Assembly (NCBI RefSeq): GCF_018332655.1
Contig: NZ_BOQL01000035.1
Span: forward strand, 1-58,979
Direction of reading: 5' to 3'
Length of the DNA: 58,979 bases
Origin: Actinoplanes auranticolor
GTDB lineage: Bacteria; Actinomycetota; Actinomycetes; Mycobacteriales; Micromonosporaceae
Part shown: positions 31,841 to 40,251 of the stretch, in pieces
How the letters are laid out: each line of letters starts with the position of its first letter
Position numbering within the stretch: position 1 is the first letter of the stretch
Program-made: the position numbers and the translations under genes
Notes under the pieces: generated by a model
Told to the model about the DNA's origin: nothing
The model's database searches: none
The model's input: the letters and a program-made list of their open reading frames with translations, nothing else

Positions 31841-32730
31841 TGGTTCACCTCTCGGAAGATCTCGGCGAGCGACGGCGTGACCGGACCGAAGGAACGGACC
31901 GGGCCCCGGGCCAGCGCGGCCCGCAGCACCTCCTGGTCGTCGGTGCCGGGAGCCAGATCGAAGACCGCGCGGGCGCCGTCCAGGTCGATCAGCGTCACCC
32001 CCGGCTGGTCGCGCAGCCAGCCGGCGTCGGTGTCGACCTCGACGGCGAACCGGGGGAGCGCATAGCCGGCCCGCAGCTCCGTCCGGCTGCCCGAGGCCCG
32101 GATCCGGCCGCCGGCGATGATCACCAGGTCGTCGCAGAGCCGCTCGACCACGTCGAGCTGGTGGCTGGAGAAGAGCACCGGGGCCCCCGCGGCCGCGCGT
32201 TCACGCAGCACGCCGACGACCACGTCGACGGCGAGCGGGTCGAGCCCGGAGAAGGGCTCGTCCAGCACCAGCACCTCGGGGTCGTGCACCAGCGCGGCGG
32301 CGATCTGCACGCGCTGCTGATTGCCGAGCGAGAGCTTCTCCACCTGCTCGCCGGCCCGGTCGCCCAGCCCGAGACGCTCCAGCAGAGCGTCGGTGTTGCG
32401 GCGGGCGGCGTCGGCGCTCAGCCCGTGCAGGCGGCCCAGATAGATGATCTGGTCGCTGATCGTCATCTTCGGATAAAGGCCGCGTTCCTCGGGCATGTAC
32501 CCGAACCGGTGCCGCAGCTGCCGGGTAAGCGGGACGCCCTGCCAGGTCACCTCGCCGGCGTCCGCCGCGAGCACGCCGAGCATGATCCGCATCGCTGTGG
32601 TCTTGCCGGCGCCGTTCGCGCCGACGAAGCCGGTCATCCGCCCGGCCTCCACAGTGAACGAGACGTCCTCGAGCACCCGCCGGTCCCCGAAGCTGCGACT
32701 GACGGCCTCGACTTTCAGCACGTTGGTCAT
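31837..32730 (-). CDS. ABC exporter ATPase (NatA-like)
   Basis: About 297 residues from ATG 32730; a GTG at 32739 is in frame. Walker A is GANGAGKTT, the signature LSLGNQQRVQIAAALVHDPE, and Walker B VLVLDEPFSGLDPLA with the following SSHQLD switch histidine. The C-terminal 75 residues form the small extra domain of the DrrA/NatA group. It pairs with the overlapping permease. It lies just downstream of a response-regulator cassette on the same strand, which could control it. Confidence 0.95.
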   Translation of the reverse strand: MTNVLKVEAVSRSFGDRRVLEDVSFTVEAGRMTGFVGANGAGKTTAMRIMLGVLAADAGEVTWQGVPLTRQLRHRFGYMPEERGLYPKMTISDQIIYLGRLHGLSADAARRNTDALLERLGLGDRAGEQVEKLSLGNQQRVQIAAALVHDPEVLVLDEPFSGLDPLAVDVVVGVLRERAAAGAPVLFSSHQLDVVERLCDDLVIIAGGRIRASGSRTELRAGYALPRFAVEVDTDAGWLRDQPGVTLIDLDGARAVFDLAPGTDDQEVLRAALARGPVRSFGPVTPSLAEIFREVNQ

Positions 32731-32737
32731 GGTGACC

Positions 32738-32743
32738 ACGCTA
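32738..32743 (-). promoter_or_regulatory. Candidate leaderless -10 box of the ABC operon
   Basis: TAGCGT on the minus strand ends 7 nt before ATG 32730, and there is no Shine-Dalgarno. This fits transcription starting at the ATG. No -35 box is clear. Confidence 0.4.
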
Positions 32744-32784
32744 GGGCGCTTTCGCCGCCCGCGAGTCCGGCCCGAGGATGATCA

Positions 32785-32812
32785 CCGGGGTCCTCCGCTA
32801 GGAGGACCCCGG
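32785..32812 (-). terminator. Perfect 12-bp terminator hairpin containing the response-regulator stop codon
   Basis: On the minus strand CCGGGGTCCTCC, a 4-nt loop TAGC and GGAGGACCCCGG form the stem-loop. The loop begins with the TAG stop of the response-regulator gene. It separates that cassette from the ABC operon. Confidence 0.85.
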
Positions 32813-33454
32813 CCGCACCACCCCGAGCTCGTACGCGAGCACGACCGCCTGCGTCCGGTCCCGCGCCCCGATCTTCATCAGCACCCGGCTCACGTGCGTC
32901 TTGACGGTGGTCTCGCCCAGCCGCAGCCGCCCGGCGATCTCGGCGTTGGTGGCCCCGCCGGCCATCAGCACCAGCACCTCGTGCTCGCGCGGGGTCAGCT
33001 CGGCCAGCCGGGCCCCGGCGCCGGGCTGCCGCAGGGCCGGATTGGCGAAGGTCTCGATGACCCGCCGGGTGATCGCGGGCGCGAGCAACGCGTCCCCCGC
33101 CGCCAGCACCCGGACCGCCTCGGTCAGCGCCTCCGGGGTGCCGTTCTTGAGCAGGAAGCCGCTGGCCCCGGCCTGCAGCGCGGCGAACAGGTAGTCGTCG
33201 CGGTCGAAGGTGGTCAGGATCAGCACCGACGGGCCGTCCCGGGCGGTGACCCGCCGGGTCGCCTCCAGCCCGTCCATGCCGGGCATCTCGACGTCCATCA
33301 GGATCACGTCGGGCCGCAGCCGCCCGGCCAGGTCGACCGCCTGGATGCCGTCGGCGGCCTCACCGACCACCTCGATGTCGTCCTCGCTCTCCAGGATGGC
33401 CCGGAAACCGGTCCGCACCAGCTGGTGGTCGTCGGCCAGCAGCACCCGGATCAT
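32798..33454 (-). CDS. NarL/LuxR-type response regulator
   Basis: 218 residues. The receiver domain begins MIRVLLADDHQLVRTGFRAI, with the phosphoacceptor Asp54 in ILMDVEMPGMDG; the C-terminal LuxR HTH is LTPREHEVLVLMAGGATNAE, then TTVKTHVSRVLMKIGARDRT. It starts by ATGA overlap with the kinase gene. Actinomycetes have many such pairs; the target here could be the ABC exporter just downstream. Confidence 0.95.
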   Translation of the reverse strand: MIRVLLADDHQLVRTGFRAILESEDDIEVVGEAADGIQAVDLAGRLRPDVILMDVEMPGMDGLEATRRVTARDGPSVLILTTFDRDDYLFAALQAGASGFLLKNGTPEALTEAVRVLAAGDALLAPAITRRVIETFANPALRQPGAGARLAELTPREHEVLVLMAGGATNAEIAGRLRLGETTVKTHVSRVLMKIGARDRTQAVVLAYELGVVRPGSS

Positions 33455-34725
33455 CGCTGCTCCCCGGCGACGGCCAGGGCCCGGGACAGGGGCAGCCGCG
33501 CGCGGACGCGGTAGCCGCCGCCGATGCGCGGTCCGCTCTCCAGTACGCCCTCGTGCACCGCGACCCGCTCGCGCATGCCGATCAGGCCCAGTCCGCCGGT
33601 GGGACCGGGAACGGCGCCGCGGCCGTCGTCGGCCACGTCGACCTCCAGCTCGCCGGCCAGGTACCGGATCCGGATGTCCAGGGTGGTCGCGTGGGCGTGT
33701 TTCAGCGTGTTCGTCACGGCCTCCTGGATGATCCGGTACGCCGCCTGCGACACCGAGCCGGGCAGGGGCACCGGGTCGCCGTACACGTTGCAGGTCGCGG
33801 TGAGGCCCGCCTCCCGGGCGCGGATCACCAGCTCGTCGACCCGTTCCAGGGCGGCCTCGGCCGGCGGCTGCTCGCCGGCGCCGCCGGTGTCGCGCAGCGC
33901 ACCCAGCATGCGGCGCAGCTCCTCCACAGCGGTCCGGGCGCTGTCCTCGACGGCTGTCAGCGCCGTGCGGGCCCGCTCGGGGTTCTTGTCCAGCATCCGG
34001 CGGCAGGCCGAGGCCTGGATGCCCATCACCGACACGTGGTGGGCGACGACGTCGTGCAGCTCCCGGGCGATCCGGACCCGCTCGCCGATGACCGCGCGCT
34101 CACCGGCCACCGCCTGCGCCGCCCGCAGCTCGGCCGTGCGCCGCTCGAGCTGCCACTGCCGCCGCGCGGCCTCGCCCAGGGCGTACGCGAAGCCGAAGAA
34201 CGCCGCGTTGACGATGATGCTGTTCAGCAGACCGGCCAGCAGCGGGGGGAGCTCGCCGGAGGCGCCGGGCGGCCCGTCCGCCAGGATCTCGTCGTGGGCC
34301 AGGAACCACGCGACGCCCAGCCAGACGAACATCGCGGCGATGACGGCCAGGCGCAGCCGACGGCTCCGGCGCCGGTCCCGGCCCCAGGCGCCGAGGGTGT
34401 AGATCGCGACGAAGAGCGCCCCGGTGACCAGCTGCTGCTCCTGCGAGCCGCGGACCTGACCGCCGATGTAGGAGATCGCGACCAGCACCACCACGACGTC
34501 CGGGTGGCTGCGCCGCCAGATCAGCGGCAGCGTCACCGCCAGCGACCAGCCGATCTGCTCGATCACCGAGGGCGCGGAGCCGGAGGACAGCAGGCCGAAG
34601 CTGCGGGCCAGGAAGACGTTGAGGACCGCGATCGTGGCGACGGTCAAGGCGATGCCGAGGTCGATGCGGCGCTGGCGCGGTGTCGGTCCGGGGCGCGGCC
34701 CGTCGTCGACGGTCGGGGACGTCAT
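33451..34725 (-). CDS. HisKA_3-type sensor histidine kinase
   Basis: 424 residues from ATG 34725. Four to five membrane helices fill residues 20-190, with little outside the membrane, so it may sense a lipid or membrane state. The phosphoacceptor helix is RIARELHDVVAHHVSVMGIQ, and the HATPase part has QEAVTNTLKHAHATTLDIRI and GGLGLIGMRERVAVHEG. It overlaps the DUF998 gene before it and the response regulator after it, both by ATGA. Confidence 0.95.
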   Translation of the reverse strand: MTSPTVDDGPRPGPTPRQRRIDLGIALTVATIAVLNVFLARSFGLLSSGSAPSVIEQIGWSLAVTLPLIWRRSHPDVVVVLVAISYIGGQVRGSQEQQLVTGALFVAIYTLGAWGRDRRRSRRLRLAVIAAMFVWLGVAWFLAHDEILADGPPGASGELPPLLAGLLNSIIVNAAFFGFAYALGEAARRQWQLERRTAELRAAQAVAGERAVIGERVRIARELHDVVAHHVSVMGIQASACRRMLDKNPERARTALTAVEDSARTAVEELRRMLGALRDTGGAGEQPPAEAALERVDELVIRAREAGLTATCNVYGDPVPLPGSVSQAAYRIIQEAVTNTLKHAHATTLDIRIRYLAGELEVDVADDGRGAVPGPTGGLGLIGMRERVAVHEGVLESGPRIGGGYRVRARLPLSRALAVAGEQR

Positions 34726-35384
34726 CCACCGACGATCGCACGGCTCCCGGGCCCGGGGGCAGGGCGGGTGCGGCGGATCATGGCGGCGGCGATCGACGTG
34801 CCGACCAGCCAGCTCACCGCCACCACCAGGGCCGCCCGTTCGAGCCCGGCGCTCAGCGGCCCGCGGCCGGCCAGCAGCATGGTCAGCCCGAGGGCGGCAC
34901 CGAGCGGCACGATGATCGCGACGGCGGTGGTGGCCAGCCGGCGCAGCACCGGCCCGAAGGGTGCGGAGAGGGCCACCAGCGCCATGGCCCCGGCCAGCAG
35001 CACCATGCCGATGACGCTGGCCACGGTGTGGCTGACGTCGGCGACGGTCGTCGGCTCGTACGGCGGGAGCGGGCAGCCGCTGGTGCACGGCACCACACCC
35101 GACGTCCCGGCCAGCACCGCCGCCAGGCCGAGCAGCGTCGCCACCGGCCGCGAGTCGCGTCCCAGGACCCGGCCCAGCAGCGCCACCCCCAGGGCCAGCC
35201 CGACGAGCCCGCAGCGGTACGCGACAGCCAGCGGCATGCCGGTGGTGCCCGCCTCGCTGACGTAGCCCTCGGTCCAGGGGCCCGGCGCGGCGACCAGCCC
35301 GGCCAGCATGGTGAGCGCGCCCACCAGGACTGCCGCGCCGGCCAGGGCAGCGACCCGGTCGTGGCGGTACCCGAGCGCAACCAT
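34722..35384 (-). CDS. DUF998-like multi-span membrane protein
   Basis: 220 residues from ATG 35384, with GGTGGAG just upstream. Six hydrophobic helices are visible, for example AALAGAAVLVGALTMLAGLV and SVIGMVLLAGAMALVALSAP. The loop SGVVPCTSGCPLPPYEPTTV, with two cysteines, then DVSHTVAS matches DUF998 membrane proteins, whose role is unknown. Translation runs through it into the kinase by ATGA overlap, so it may be the sensory or accessory subunit of the two-component system. Confidence 0.75.
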   Translation of the reverse strand: MVALGYRHDRVAALAGAAVLVGALTMLAGLVAAPGPWTEGYVSEAGTTGMPLAVAYRCGLVGLALGVALLGRVLGRDSRPVATLLGLAAVLAGTSGVVPCTSGCPLPPYEPTTVADVSHTVASVIGMVLLAGAMALVALSAPFGPVLRRLATTAVAIIVPLGAALGLTMLLAGRGPLSAGLERAALVVAVSWLVGTSIAAAMIRRTRPAPGPGSRAIVGG

Positions 35385-35424
35385 GATCTCCACCGTAGCC
35401 CGGCGGCGCGCCCGGACTGATCCA

Positions 35425-36282
35425 ATGGTGGGTGTGGGAGAGCGGCGCACGATCGTGGTCACCGGTGGCAGCTCGGGCATCGGGCTGGCCGCGGCCGCCG
35501 CGTTGGCCCGCGGTGGTGACGAGGTGGTGCTGCTCGGCCGCGATCCCGGCCGGCTGCGGCGTGCGGTCGAGGTGGTGCGGGAGGCCGGCGGGCGCACGCC
35601 GGCGGCGTACCGGGCCGACTTCGCGGTGCTGGACGAGGTGCGCTCGGCCGGTGCCGCGCTGGCGGCGGTCCACGAGCGGGTCGACGTGCTGGTCAACAAC
35701 GCCGGGCAGCTGGCGCCGGCGCGGCGGTTGACCGTCGACGGGTTCGACCCGTGCGTCCAGATCAACCATCTCGGCGGTTTCCTGCTCGCCCACCTGCTGC
35801 TGGACCGGCTGCGGGCGGCGGCGCCCGCGCGGATCGTCACGACCGGTTCCGCGGCCGAGGCGTGGGGCACGCTGGACGTGCGGCGGCCCGGGCGGCGTCA
35901 GGTGAGCCGGTGGGCCGCGTACGGCGCCAGCAAACAGGCCAACCTGCTGTTCACGATCGAGGCAGCCCGGCGCTGGGGCCCGTACGGGATCGTGCCGACC
36001 TGCTTCTTCCCCGGCCTGATCCGCAGCCGCTTCGGCCGGCAGAGCCCGCTGTTCTCCCTCGGCAAGCTGGTCTTCCGCAGCCCGGAGCAGGGCGCGGACA
36101 CGCTGCTGTGGCTGGCCGGCGATCCGGCCGCCGCGATGCCCGGCGGCTACTTCGCGTGGCGCAGGCCGTTCGGCGCCACCGGGCGTTCCGTCGATCCGGC
36201 CCGCGCCCGGCACCTCTGGGACTCCAGCCTGGCCGCCGTCTACGGCGCCGAGGGGGAGCGGTCGCCGCGGGGCGAGCCGTAG
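35425..36282 (+). CDS. Short-chain dehydrogenase/reductase
   Basis: 285 residues from ATG 35425. The cofactor site is IVVTGGSSGIGLAAAAAL, followed by VLVNNAGQLAPARR, and the catalytic pair is in YGASKQANLLFTIEAARRWG. The extended substrate part resembles retinol-dehydrogenase/WWOX-like SDRs that use NADP. Substrate unknown. It diverges from the DUF998 gene by 40 nt, and its last 43 nt overlap the convergent MerR gene. Confidence 0.9.
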   Translation: MVGVGERRTIVVTGGSSGIGLAAAAALARGGDEVVLLGRDPGRLRRAVEVVREAGGRTPAAYRADFAVLDEVRSAGAALAAVHERVDVLVNNAGQLAPARRLTVDGFDPCVQINHLGGFLLAHLLLDRLRAAAPARIVTTGSAAEAWGTLDVRRPGRRQVSRWAAYGASKQANLLFTIEAARRWGPYGIVPTCFFPGLIRSRFGRQSPLFSLGKLVFRSPEQGADTLLWLAGDPAAAMPGGYFAWRRPFGATGRSVDPARARHLWDSSLAAVYGAEGERSPRGEP

Positions 36283-36638
36283 TAATGGGTGGTCGCGATG
36301 TCCGGCCGGGTGGTGGTCGGCAGGTCCGCGTCGTCGTCGGCGGTCAGCGTGCCGCCCAGCTCGACGATGCGCCGGTGCGCCGCCGCCAGCCTGTCCTCCA
36401 GGGTCACGATCCGGCAGGCCGCGGTGAGCAGCATGCCCTCGTCCAGTAACTGCCGGACCCGGACGGCGAGTTGCAGCTGGTGCCGCGAGTAGCGGCGGTG
36501 CCCGCCCAGCGAGCGTTCCGGCTCGATCAGGCCGGCCGAGCCCAGGCTGCGCAGGAAAGCCGGCGTCACGCCGATCATGTCAGCGGCCCGGCCCATGGTG
36601 TACGCCGGGAAGTCGGCGTCGTCGAACGCGGTGCTCAT
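36240..36638 (-). CDS. Small MerR-type regulator
   Basis: 132 residues from ATG 36638, with GGAAGG 4 nt upstream. The MerR winged helix is near the N-terminus (YTMGRAADMIGVTPAFLRSL, then RSLGGHRRYSRHQLQLAVRV), and a coiled-coil-like helix (IVTLEDRLAAAHRRIVELGG) dimerises it. There is no obvious ligand domain and the C-terminus is disordered, so it may act like BldC or HspR-type MerR proteins, binding DNA without an inducer. A palindrome lies 18 nt upstream of the start. Confidence 0.85.
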   Translation of the reverse strand: MSTAFDDADFPAYTMGRAADMIGVTPAFLRSLGSAGLIEPERSLGGHRRYSRHQLQLAVRVRQLLDEGMLLTAACRIVTLEDRLAAAHRRIVELGGTLTADDDADLPTTTRPDIATTHYYGSPRGDRSPSAP

Positions 36639-36656
36639 GGTGCCTTCCGTGGGGGG

Positions 36657-36671
36657 TTGGACACAGTCCAA
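36657..36671. promoter_or_regulatory. Palindrome upstream of the MerR gene
   Basis: TTGGACACAGTCCAA is a perfect 6-3-6 inverted repeat. It touches the foot of the adjacent terminator hairpin and precedes the MerR start. It could be the autoregulatory site. Confidence 0.5.
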
Positions 36672-36698
36672 GGCCCCGGCGGGTTACCGGGGCCTTGG
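36668..36698 (-). terminator. Perfect 12-bp hairpin after the ATA-start small ORF
   Basis: CCAAGGCCCCGG and CCGGGGCCTTGG pair around a 7-nt loop. It begins only 4 nt after the stop of the 44-codon ORF at 36703, the normal place for an intrinsic terminator, and would insulate that unit from the MerR gene. Confidence 0.8.
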
Positions 36699-36702
36699 CT
36701 GT

Positions 36703-36837
36703 TCAATTCTGTGGCCGACCGTCGTCGGCGAGGCTCATCTGCTTGCGTGCCGCTAGCGGATGGCCTGAGTAAGGGGCATCGGCTGCCATCACCTCTTGTC
36801 GGGTCGGGGACTTTGCGAGTTCGCGTTGCTGCGGTAT
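36703..36837 (-). CDS. Candidate 44-residue protein with ATA start
   Basis: AAGGAGG at 36843-36849, an ideal Shine-Dalgarno, is followed after 5 nt by ATA, then an open frame reading PQQRELAKSPTRQEVMAADA, PYSGHPLAARKQMSLADDGR, PQN and TGA. No ATG, GTG or TTG is at that distance, and the frame closes just upstream. An internal GTG-ATG 16 codons in is an alternative start but has no Shine-Dalgarno. GC at third positions is lower than in neighbours. A terminator follows at once. I think it is a real small gene; use of ATA is inference, and rare ATA or ATT starts can signal low or regulated expression. Confidence 0.5.
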   Translation of the reverse strand: MPQQRELAKSPTRQEVMAADAPYSGHPLAARKQMSLADDGRPQN

Positions 36838-36921
36838 CTCGTCCTCCTTACCAACTCAGAGTCATTGCCAGTTGCGTGCCGGCTGTGCGTGGCCGACTCC
36901 TGTGATGTTAGGCCCGCCACA

Positions 36922-36927
36922 AGCATA
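36922..36927 (-). promoter_or_regulatory. Candidate -10 box of the small ORF unit
   Basis: TATGCT on the minus strand, in an A/T-rich patch, lies 16 nt downstream of TCTACA, a weak -35. It would give a leader of about 75 nt before the ATA. Confidence 0.35.
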
Positions 36928-36949
36928 TTTCTAGTCTCGCCGCTGTAGA

Positions 36950-37273
36950 TTTTTAGGGCGAATGGGGCGGCGGCACGGGACGGGCGCGTGGCACAGCGCG
37001 ATGCTGCGTCGAGAGAGAGGTGACCGCGCCCCGCGCCGCCGCGGGTGGGGAGCCGTGGGCTGCCCCGGGTCTTCCGCGAAGCCTGCCGAGGGCCCGCGCG
37101 CCGAGTGGCGTCGTCAGTGCAGTTGCCCTGACATGTCTACGAGTGTGCGGGTTGCTTCTGGCGCCCGGCAACGCAATTAACGCGGTTCATTGACGGCCGT
37201 AACACCGCGGGTAGATCATCACCGAACAGCGGTGGCCCAGGTCACATCTGCCCCTCGGATCCAGGGAGTCGTT
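36950..37273. other. Intergenic stretch before the amine cluster
   Basis: I see no convincing gene here; the frame at 36962-37180 is Arg-rich and lacks codon bias. The A/T-richer part at 37170-37270 should hold the promoter of the permease gene. It contains GTAAC-like half-sites, reminiscent of GlnR boxes, but no full match. Confidence 0.5.
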
Positions 37274-38797
37274 ATGAGCGTTGAGCCTCCCAGCACCGAC
37301 GAAGAACGCCTCGCCCAGCTCGGCTATCAGCAGGAACTGCACCGCCGACTGTCCGGCTTCTCGAACTTCGCGGTCTCCTTCTCGATCATCTCCATCCTGG
37401 CCGGCGCGATCACCTCGTACGGGATCGCCATGAACGCCGGTGGCCCGCTGGCCATCACGCTCGGCTGGCTCTTCGTCGGCATCATGGTCACCTTCGTGGC
37501 GCTGGCGATGGCCGAGGTCTGCTCGGCCTATCCCACCGCCGGCGCCCTCTACTGGTGGGCCGCCGCGCTCGCCAAACGCAACAAGGCGGCGTGGGCCTGG
37601 TTCATCGGCTGGTTCAACTTCCTCGGCGAGGTGGCCGTCACCGCGGCGATCGACTTCGGCGCGGCCATCACCACGTCGGCGTTCCTGAGCCTGACCTTCG
37701 ACATGGAGGTCACCAAGGGCCGCACGTTCCTGATCTTCCTGTGCCTGATCGTGGCCCACGGCCTGCTGAACACCTTCGGGGTCAGCCTGGTCCGGCTGCT
37801 CTCCGACGTCAGCGCCTGGTGGCACCTGATCGGCGTGGCGGTCATCGTGGTCGTCCTCGCCGTCGTGCCCGACCAGCACAAGCCGATCTCGGAGGTGTTC
37901 TTCGAGGTCCGCAACGAGACCGGCTTCACCTTCACCGGCGCGGCCGTGTACGCGGTCCTGATCGGCCTGTTGATGGCCCAGTACACGTACACCGGCTACG
38001 ACGCCTCGGCGCACGTGGCCGAGGAGACCCACGACGCCGCCCGCGCCGCACCGCGCGGCATCGTGCTCTCGGTCGTGGTCTCGGTGATCGCCGGTTTCCT
38101 GCTGCTGACGGCGATCACCTGGTCGATCCAGGACTACGACGCGCAACGCACCACCGAGCTGGGGCTGCCGCCGGCGCAGATCTTCATCGACGCGGCCGGC
38201 GACAACCTGGGCGCCTTCCTGCTGTTCATCTGCGTGGTCGCCCAGTTCTTCTGCGGCATGGCGTCGGTGACGGCCAACTCCCGGATGTCGTACGCGTTCG
38301 CCCGCGACGGTGCGCTGCCCGGCTCCCGGCTGTGGAAGCAGGTCAACGCCCGGACCGGTACGCCGACCAACTCCATCTGGCTCTGCGTGACGCTGTCCAC
38401 CCTGCTGGTGCTGCCGTCGCTGTGGAACACCACGGCGTACGCGGCGGCGACCTCCATCGCGGTCATCGGGCTCTACATCGCCTACGTCGGCCCGGTGCTG
38501 CTGCGCCGGCTCAACCCGGACTTCCAGCCGGGGCCGTGGAACCTGGGCCGGTGGAGCGCCCCGATCGGCTGGATCGCGATCGTCTGGGTGGCGTTCATCT
38601 GCGTGCTGTTCGTCCTGCCGGTGGCCGGCCCGATCAGCGCGGCGAACTTCAACTACACGATCGTGGCCGTCCTCGTCGTCGTCGGCGGAGCCACGCTGTG
38701 GTGGCTGATCAGCGCCCGCAAGTGGTTCACGGGTCCGAAGCAGAACCTGATCGAGAAAGCCGCGCACGGAGAGCCGACGTTGCCGGCCGGGGAGTGA
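37274..38797 (+). CDS. APC-superfamily amino-acid/amine permease
   Basis: 507 residues from ATG 37274, with GGGAG upstream. Twelve helices are visible. The APC motif FSNFAVSFSIISILAGAITS begins helix 1, and ALAMAEVCSAYPTAGALYWW is a conserved helix 2-3 segment. YTYTGYDASAHVAEETHDAA matches the GABA/choline-type eukaryotic-like branch (GabP-like, BAT1-like). As it heads the glnA4-like cluster, it probably imports GABA, ethanolamine or a polyamine. A hairpin follows the stop. Confidence 0.9.
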   Translation: MSVEPPSTDEERLAQLGYQQELHRRLSGFSNFAVSFSIISILAGAITSYGIAMNAGGPLAITLGWLFVGIMVTFVALAMAEVCSAYPTAGALYWWAAALAKRNKAAWAWFIGWFNFLGEVAVTAAIDFGAAITTSAFLSLTFDMEVTKGRTFLIFLCLIVAHGLLNTFGVSLVRLLSDVSAWWHLIGVAVIVVVLAVVPDQHKPISEVFFEVRNETGFTFTGAAVYAVLIGLLMAQYTYTGYDASAHVAEETHDAARAAPRGIVLSVVVSVIAGFLLLTAITWSIQDYDAQRTTELGLPPAQIFIDAAGDNLGAFLLFICVVAQFFCGMASVTANSRMSYAFARDGALPGSRLWKQVNARTGTPTNSIWLCVTLSTLLVLPSLWNTTAYAAATSIAVIGLYIAYVGPVLLRRLNPDFQPGPWNLGRWSAPIGWIAIVWVAFICVLFVLPVAGPISAANFNYTIVAVLVVVGGATLWWLISARKWFTGPKQNLIEKAAHGEPTLPAGE

Positions 38798-38810
38798 TCT
38801 ATTAGTAGGC

Positions 38811-38834
38811 GGGGCCGGGCACCTGCCCGGCCCC
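38811..38834 (+). terminator. Hairpin between permease and glnA4-like gene
   Basis: GGGGCCGGGC, loop ACCT and GCCCGGCCCC form a perfect 10-bp stem 14 nt after the permease stop. It may terminate or attenuate, so that the catabolic genes are expressed less than the permease. Confidence 0.75.
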
Positions 38835-38857
38835 TCGTACCCCCTGGAGGGAACCGG

Positions 38858-40204
38858 ATGGATCTCGAAGATCTGGACGTCGCCGTCACCAACGGCAGCA
38901 TCGACACCGTGCTGCTCGCGCTCACCGACATGCAGGGCCGGCTCCAGGGCAAACGGCTGCACGGCCCGTTCTTCATGAACGAGGTCGCCGGCGGCGGCAG
39001 TGAGGGCTGCAACTACCTGCTCGCGGTGGACGTCGACATGAACACCGTCGACGGTTACGCGATGTCGTCGTGGGACAGCGGCTACGGCGATTTCGTGATG
39101 CGCCCGGACTTCGCCACCCTGCGGCCGGTCCCGTGGCAGCCCGGCACGGCCATGGTCCTGGCCGACCTCGAGACCACCGACGGTGAGCCGGTCTACGCCT
39201 CGCCCCGGCAGATCCTGCGCCGCCAGCTCGACCGGCTCGCCGAGCACGGCCTGACCGCCTTCGCCGGCACCGAGCTGGAGTTCGTGCTCTACCAGGACAC
39301 CTACGAGCAGGCGTTCAGCAAGAGCTACCGCGACCTGACCCCGGCGAACCAGTACAACGTGGACTATTCGCTGCTCGGCACCGCCCGGGTCGAGCCGCTG
39401 CTACGCCGCATCCGCAACGAGATGTACGGCGCCGGCCTGGTCCCGGAGAGCGCCAAGGGTGAATGCAATCTCGGCCAGCACGAGATCGCGTTCCGCTACG
39501 CCGACGCGCTGACCTGCGCCGACAACCACGTGATCTACAAGAACGGGGCCAAGGAGATCGCCGCTCAGGAGGGCATGGCGCTGACCTTCATGGCCAAGCC
39601 GAACGAGCGCGAGGGCAACTCCTGCCACATCCACTTCTCGCTGCGCGGCGAGGACGGCCGCTCGGCGATGCTCGGCGACGGCCCGGCCCACCTGAGCGTG
39701 ACCGGGCAGCGGGTGCTGGCCGGCCTGCTCGCCACCATGCGTGAGTTCAGCCTGCTCTTCGCGCCGAACATCAACTCCTACAAGCGCTACCAGCCCGGCT
39801 CGTTCGCGCCGACCGCCCTGCGCTGGGGCGTCGACAACCGCACCTGCTCGCTGCGGATGGCGGGACACGGTCAGGGCATGCGCGTGGAGAACCGGGTGCC
39901 CGGCGGTGACGTGAACCCGTACCTGGCCATCGCGGCGCTGGTCGCGGGCGCGCTGCACGGGCTGGAGAACGAGCTCGAGCTCGAGGAGGAGTTCCGGGGC
40001 AACGCCTACGACGACGCCTCCGCGCCGCGGGTGCCCGGGCATCTGCGTGACGCGGTGGAGTTGTGGGAGCTCAGCCCGGTGGCAGCGGCGGCGTTCGGGC
40101 CCGAGGTGGTCGCCCACTACGCGAACATGGGCAAGATCGAGCTGGCCGCGTACGACGCCGCGGTCACCGACTGGGAGCTCAAGCGAGGGTTCGAAAGGCT
40201 GTGA
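38858..40204 (+). CDS. glnA4: Glutamine-synthetase-like gamma-glutamyl-amine ligase
   Basis: 448 residues from ATG 38858, with GGAGG 8 nt upstream. The GS fold is complete: AGTELEFVLYQDTYEQAF (metal glutamates), ECNLGQHEIAFRYADAL, then HIHFSLRGEDGRSA, and NSYKRYQPGSFAPTALRWGV, RTCSLRMAGHG. It lacks the adenylylation-loop sequence of true GlnA. Order with amidotransferase, aldehyde dehydrogenase and SDR matches the M. tuberculosis glnA4 region (Rv2857c-Rv2860c as I recall it). Streptomyces GlnA4 joins glutamate to ethanolamine, and the related GlnA3 acts on polyamines, so ammonia assimilation is not its likely job. Confidence 0.8.
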   Translation: MDLEDLDVAVTNGSIDTVLLALTDMQGRLQGKRLHGPFFMNEVAGGGSEGCNYLLAVDVDMNTVDGYAMSSWDSGYGDFVMRPDFATLRPVPWQPGTAMVLADLETTDGEPVYASPRQILRRQLDRLAEHGLTAFAGTELEFVLYQDTYEQAFSKSYRDLTPANQYNVDYSLLGTARVEPLLRRIRNEMYGAGLVPESAKGECNLGQHEIAFRYADALTCADNHVIYKNGAKEIAAQEGMALTFMAKPNEREGNSCHIHFSLRGEDGRSAMLGDGPAHLSVTGQRVLAGLLATMREFSLLFAPNINSYKRYQPGSFAPTALRWGVDNRTCSLRMAGHGQGMRVENRVPGGDVNPYLAIAALVAGALHGLENELELEEEFRGNAYDDASAPRVPGHLRDAVELWELSPVAAAAFGPEVVAHYANMGKIELAAYDAAVTDWELKRGFERL

Positions 40205-40251
40205 GTCTTCAGACAGGTCAGGGGCGGCGGCGGGGCGGTTGGACGGGGGCT

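Noticed and set aside
36962..37180. 72-codon plus-strand frame before the permease
   Set aside because: Arg-rich, no codon-position bias, no Shine-Dalgarno and no recognisable domain.
37170..37270. Possible GlnR box before the permease
   Set aside because: Only GTAAC-like half-sites are present; the full GTNAC-n6-GAAAC pattern is not found.
37187..39247. 686-codon frame opposite permease and ligase genes
   Set aside because: Rich in Arg, Gly and His with no domain; the plus strand has clear APC and GS motifs.
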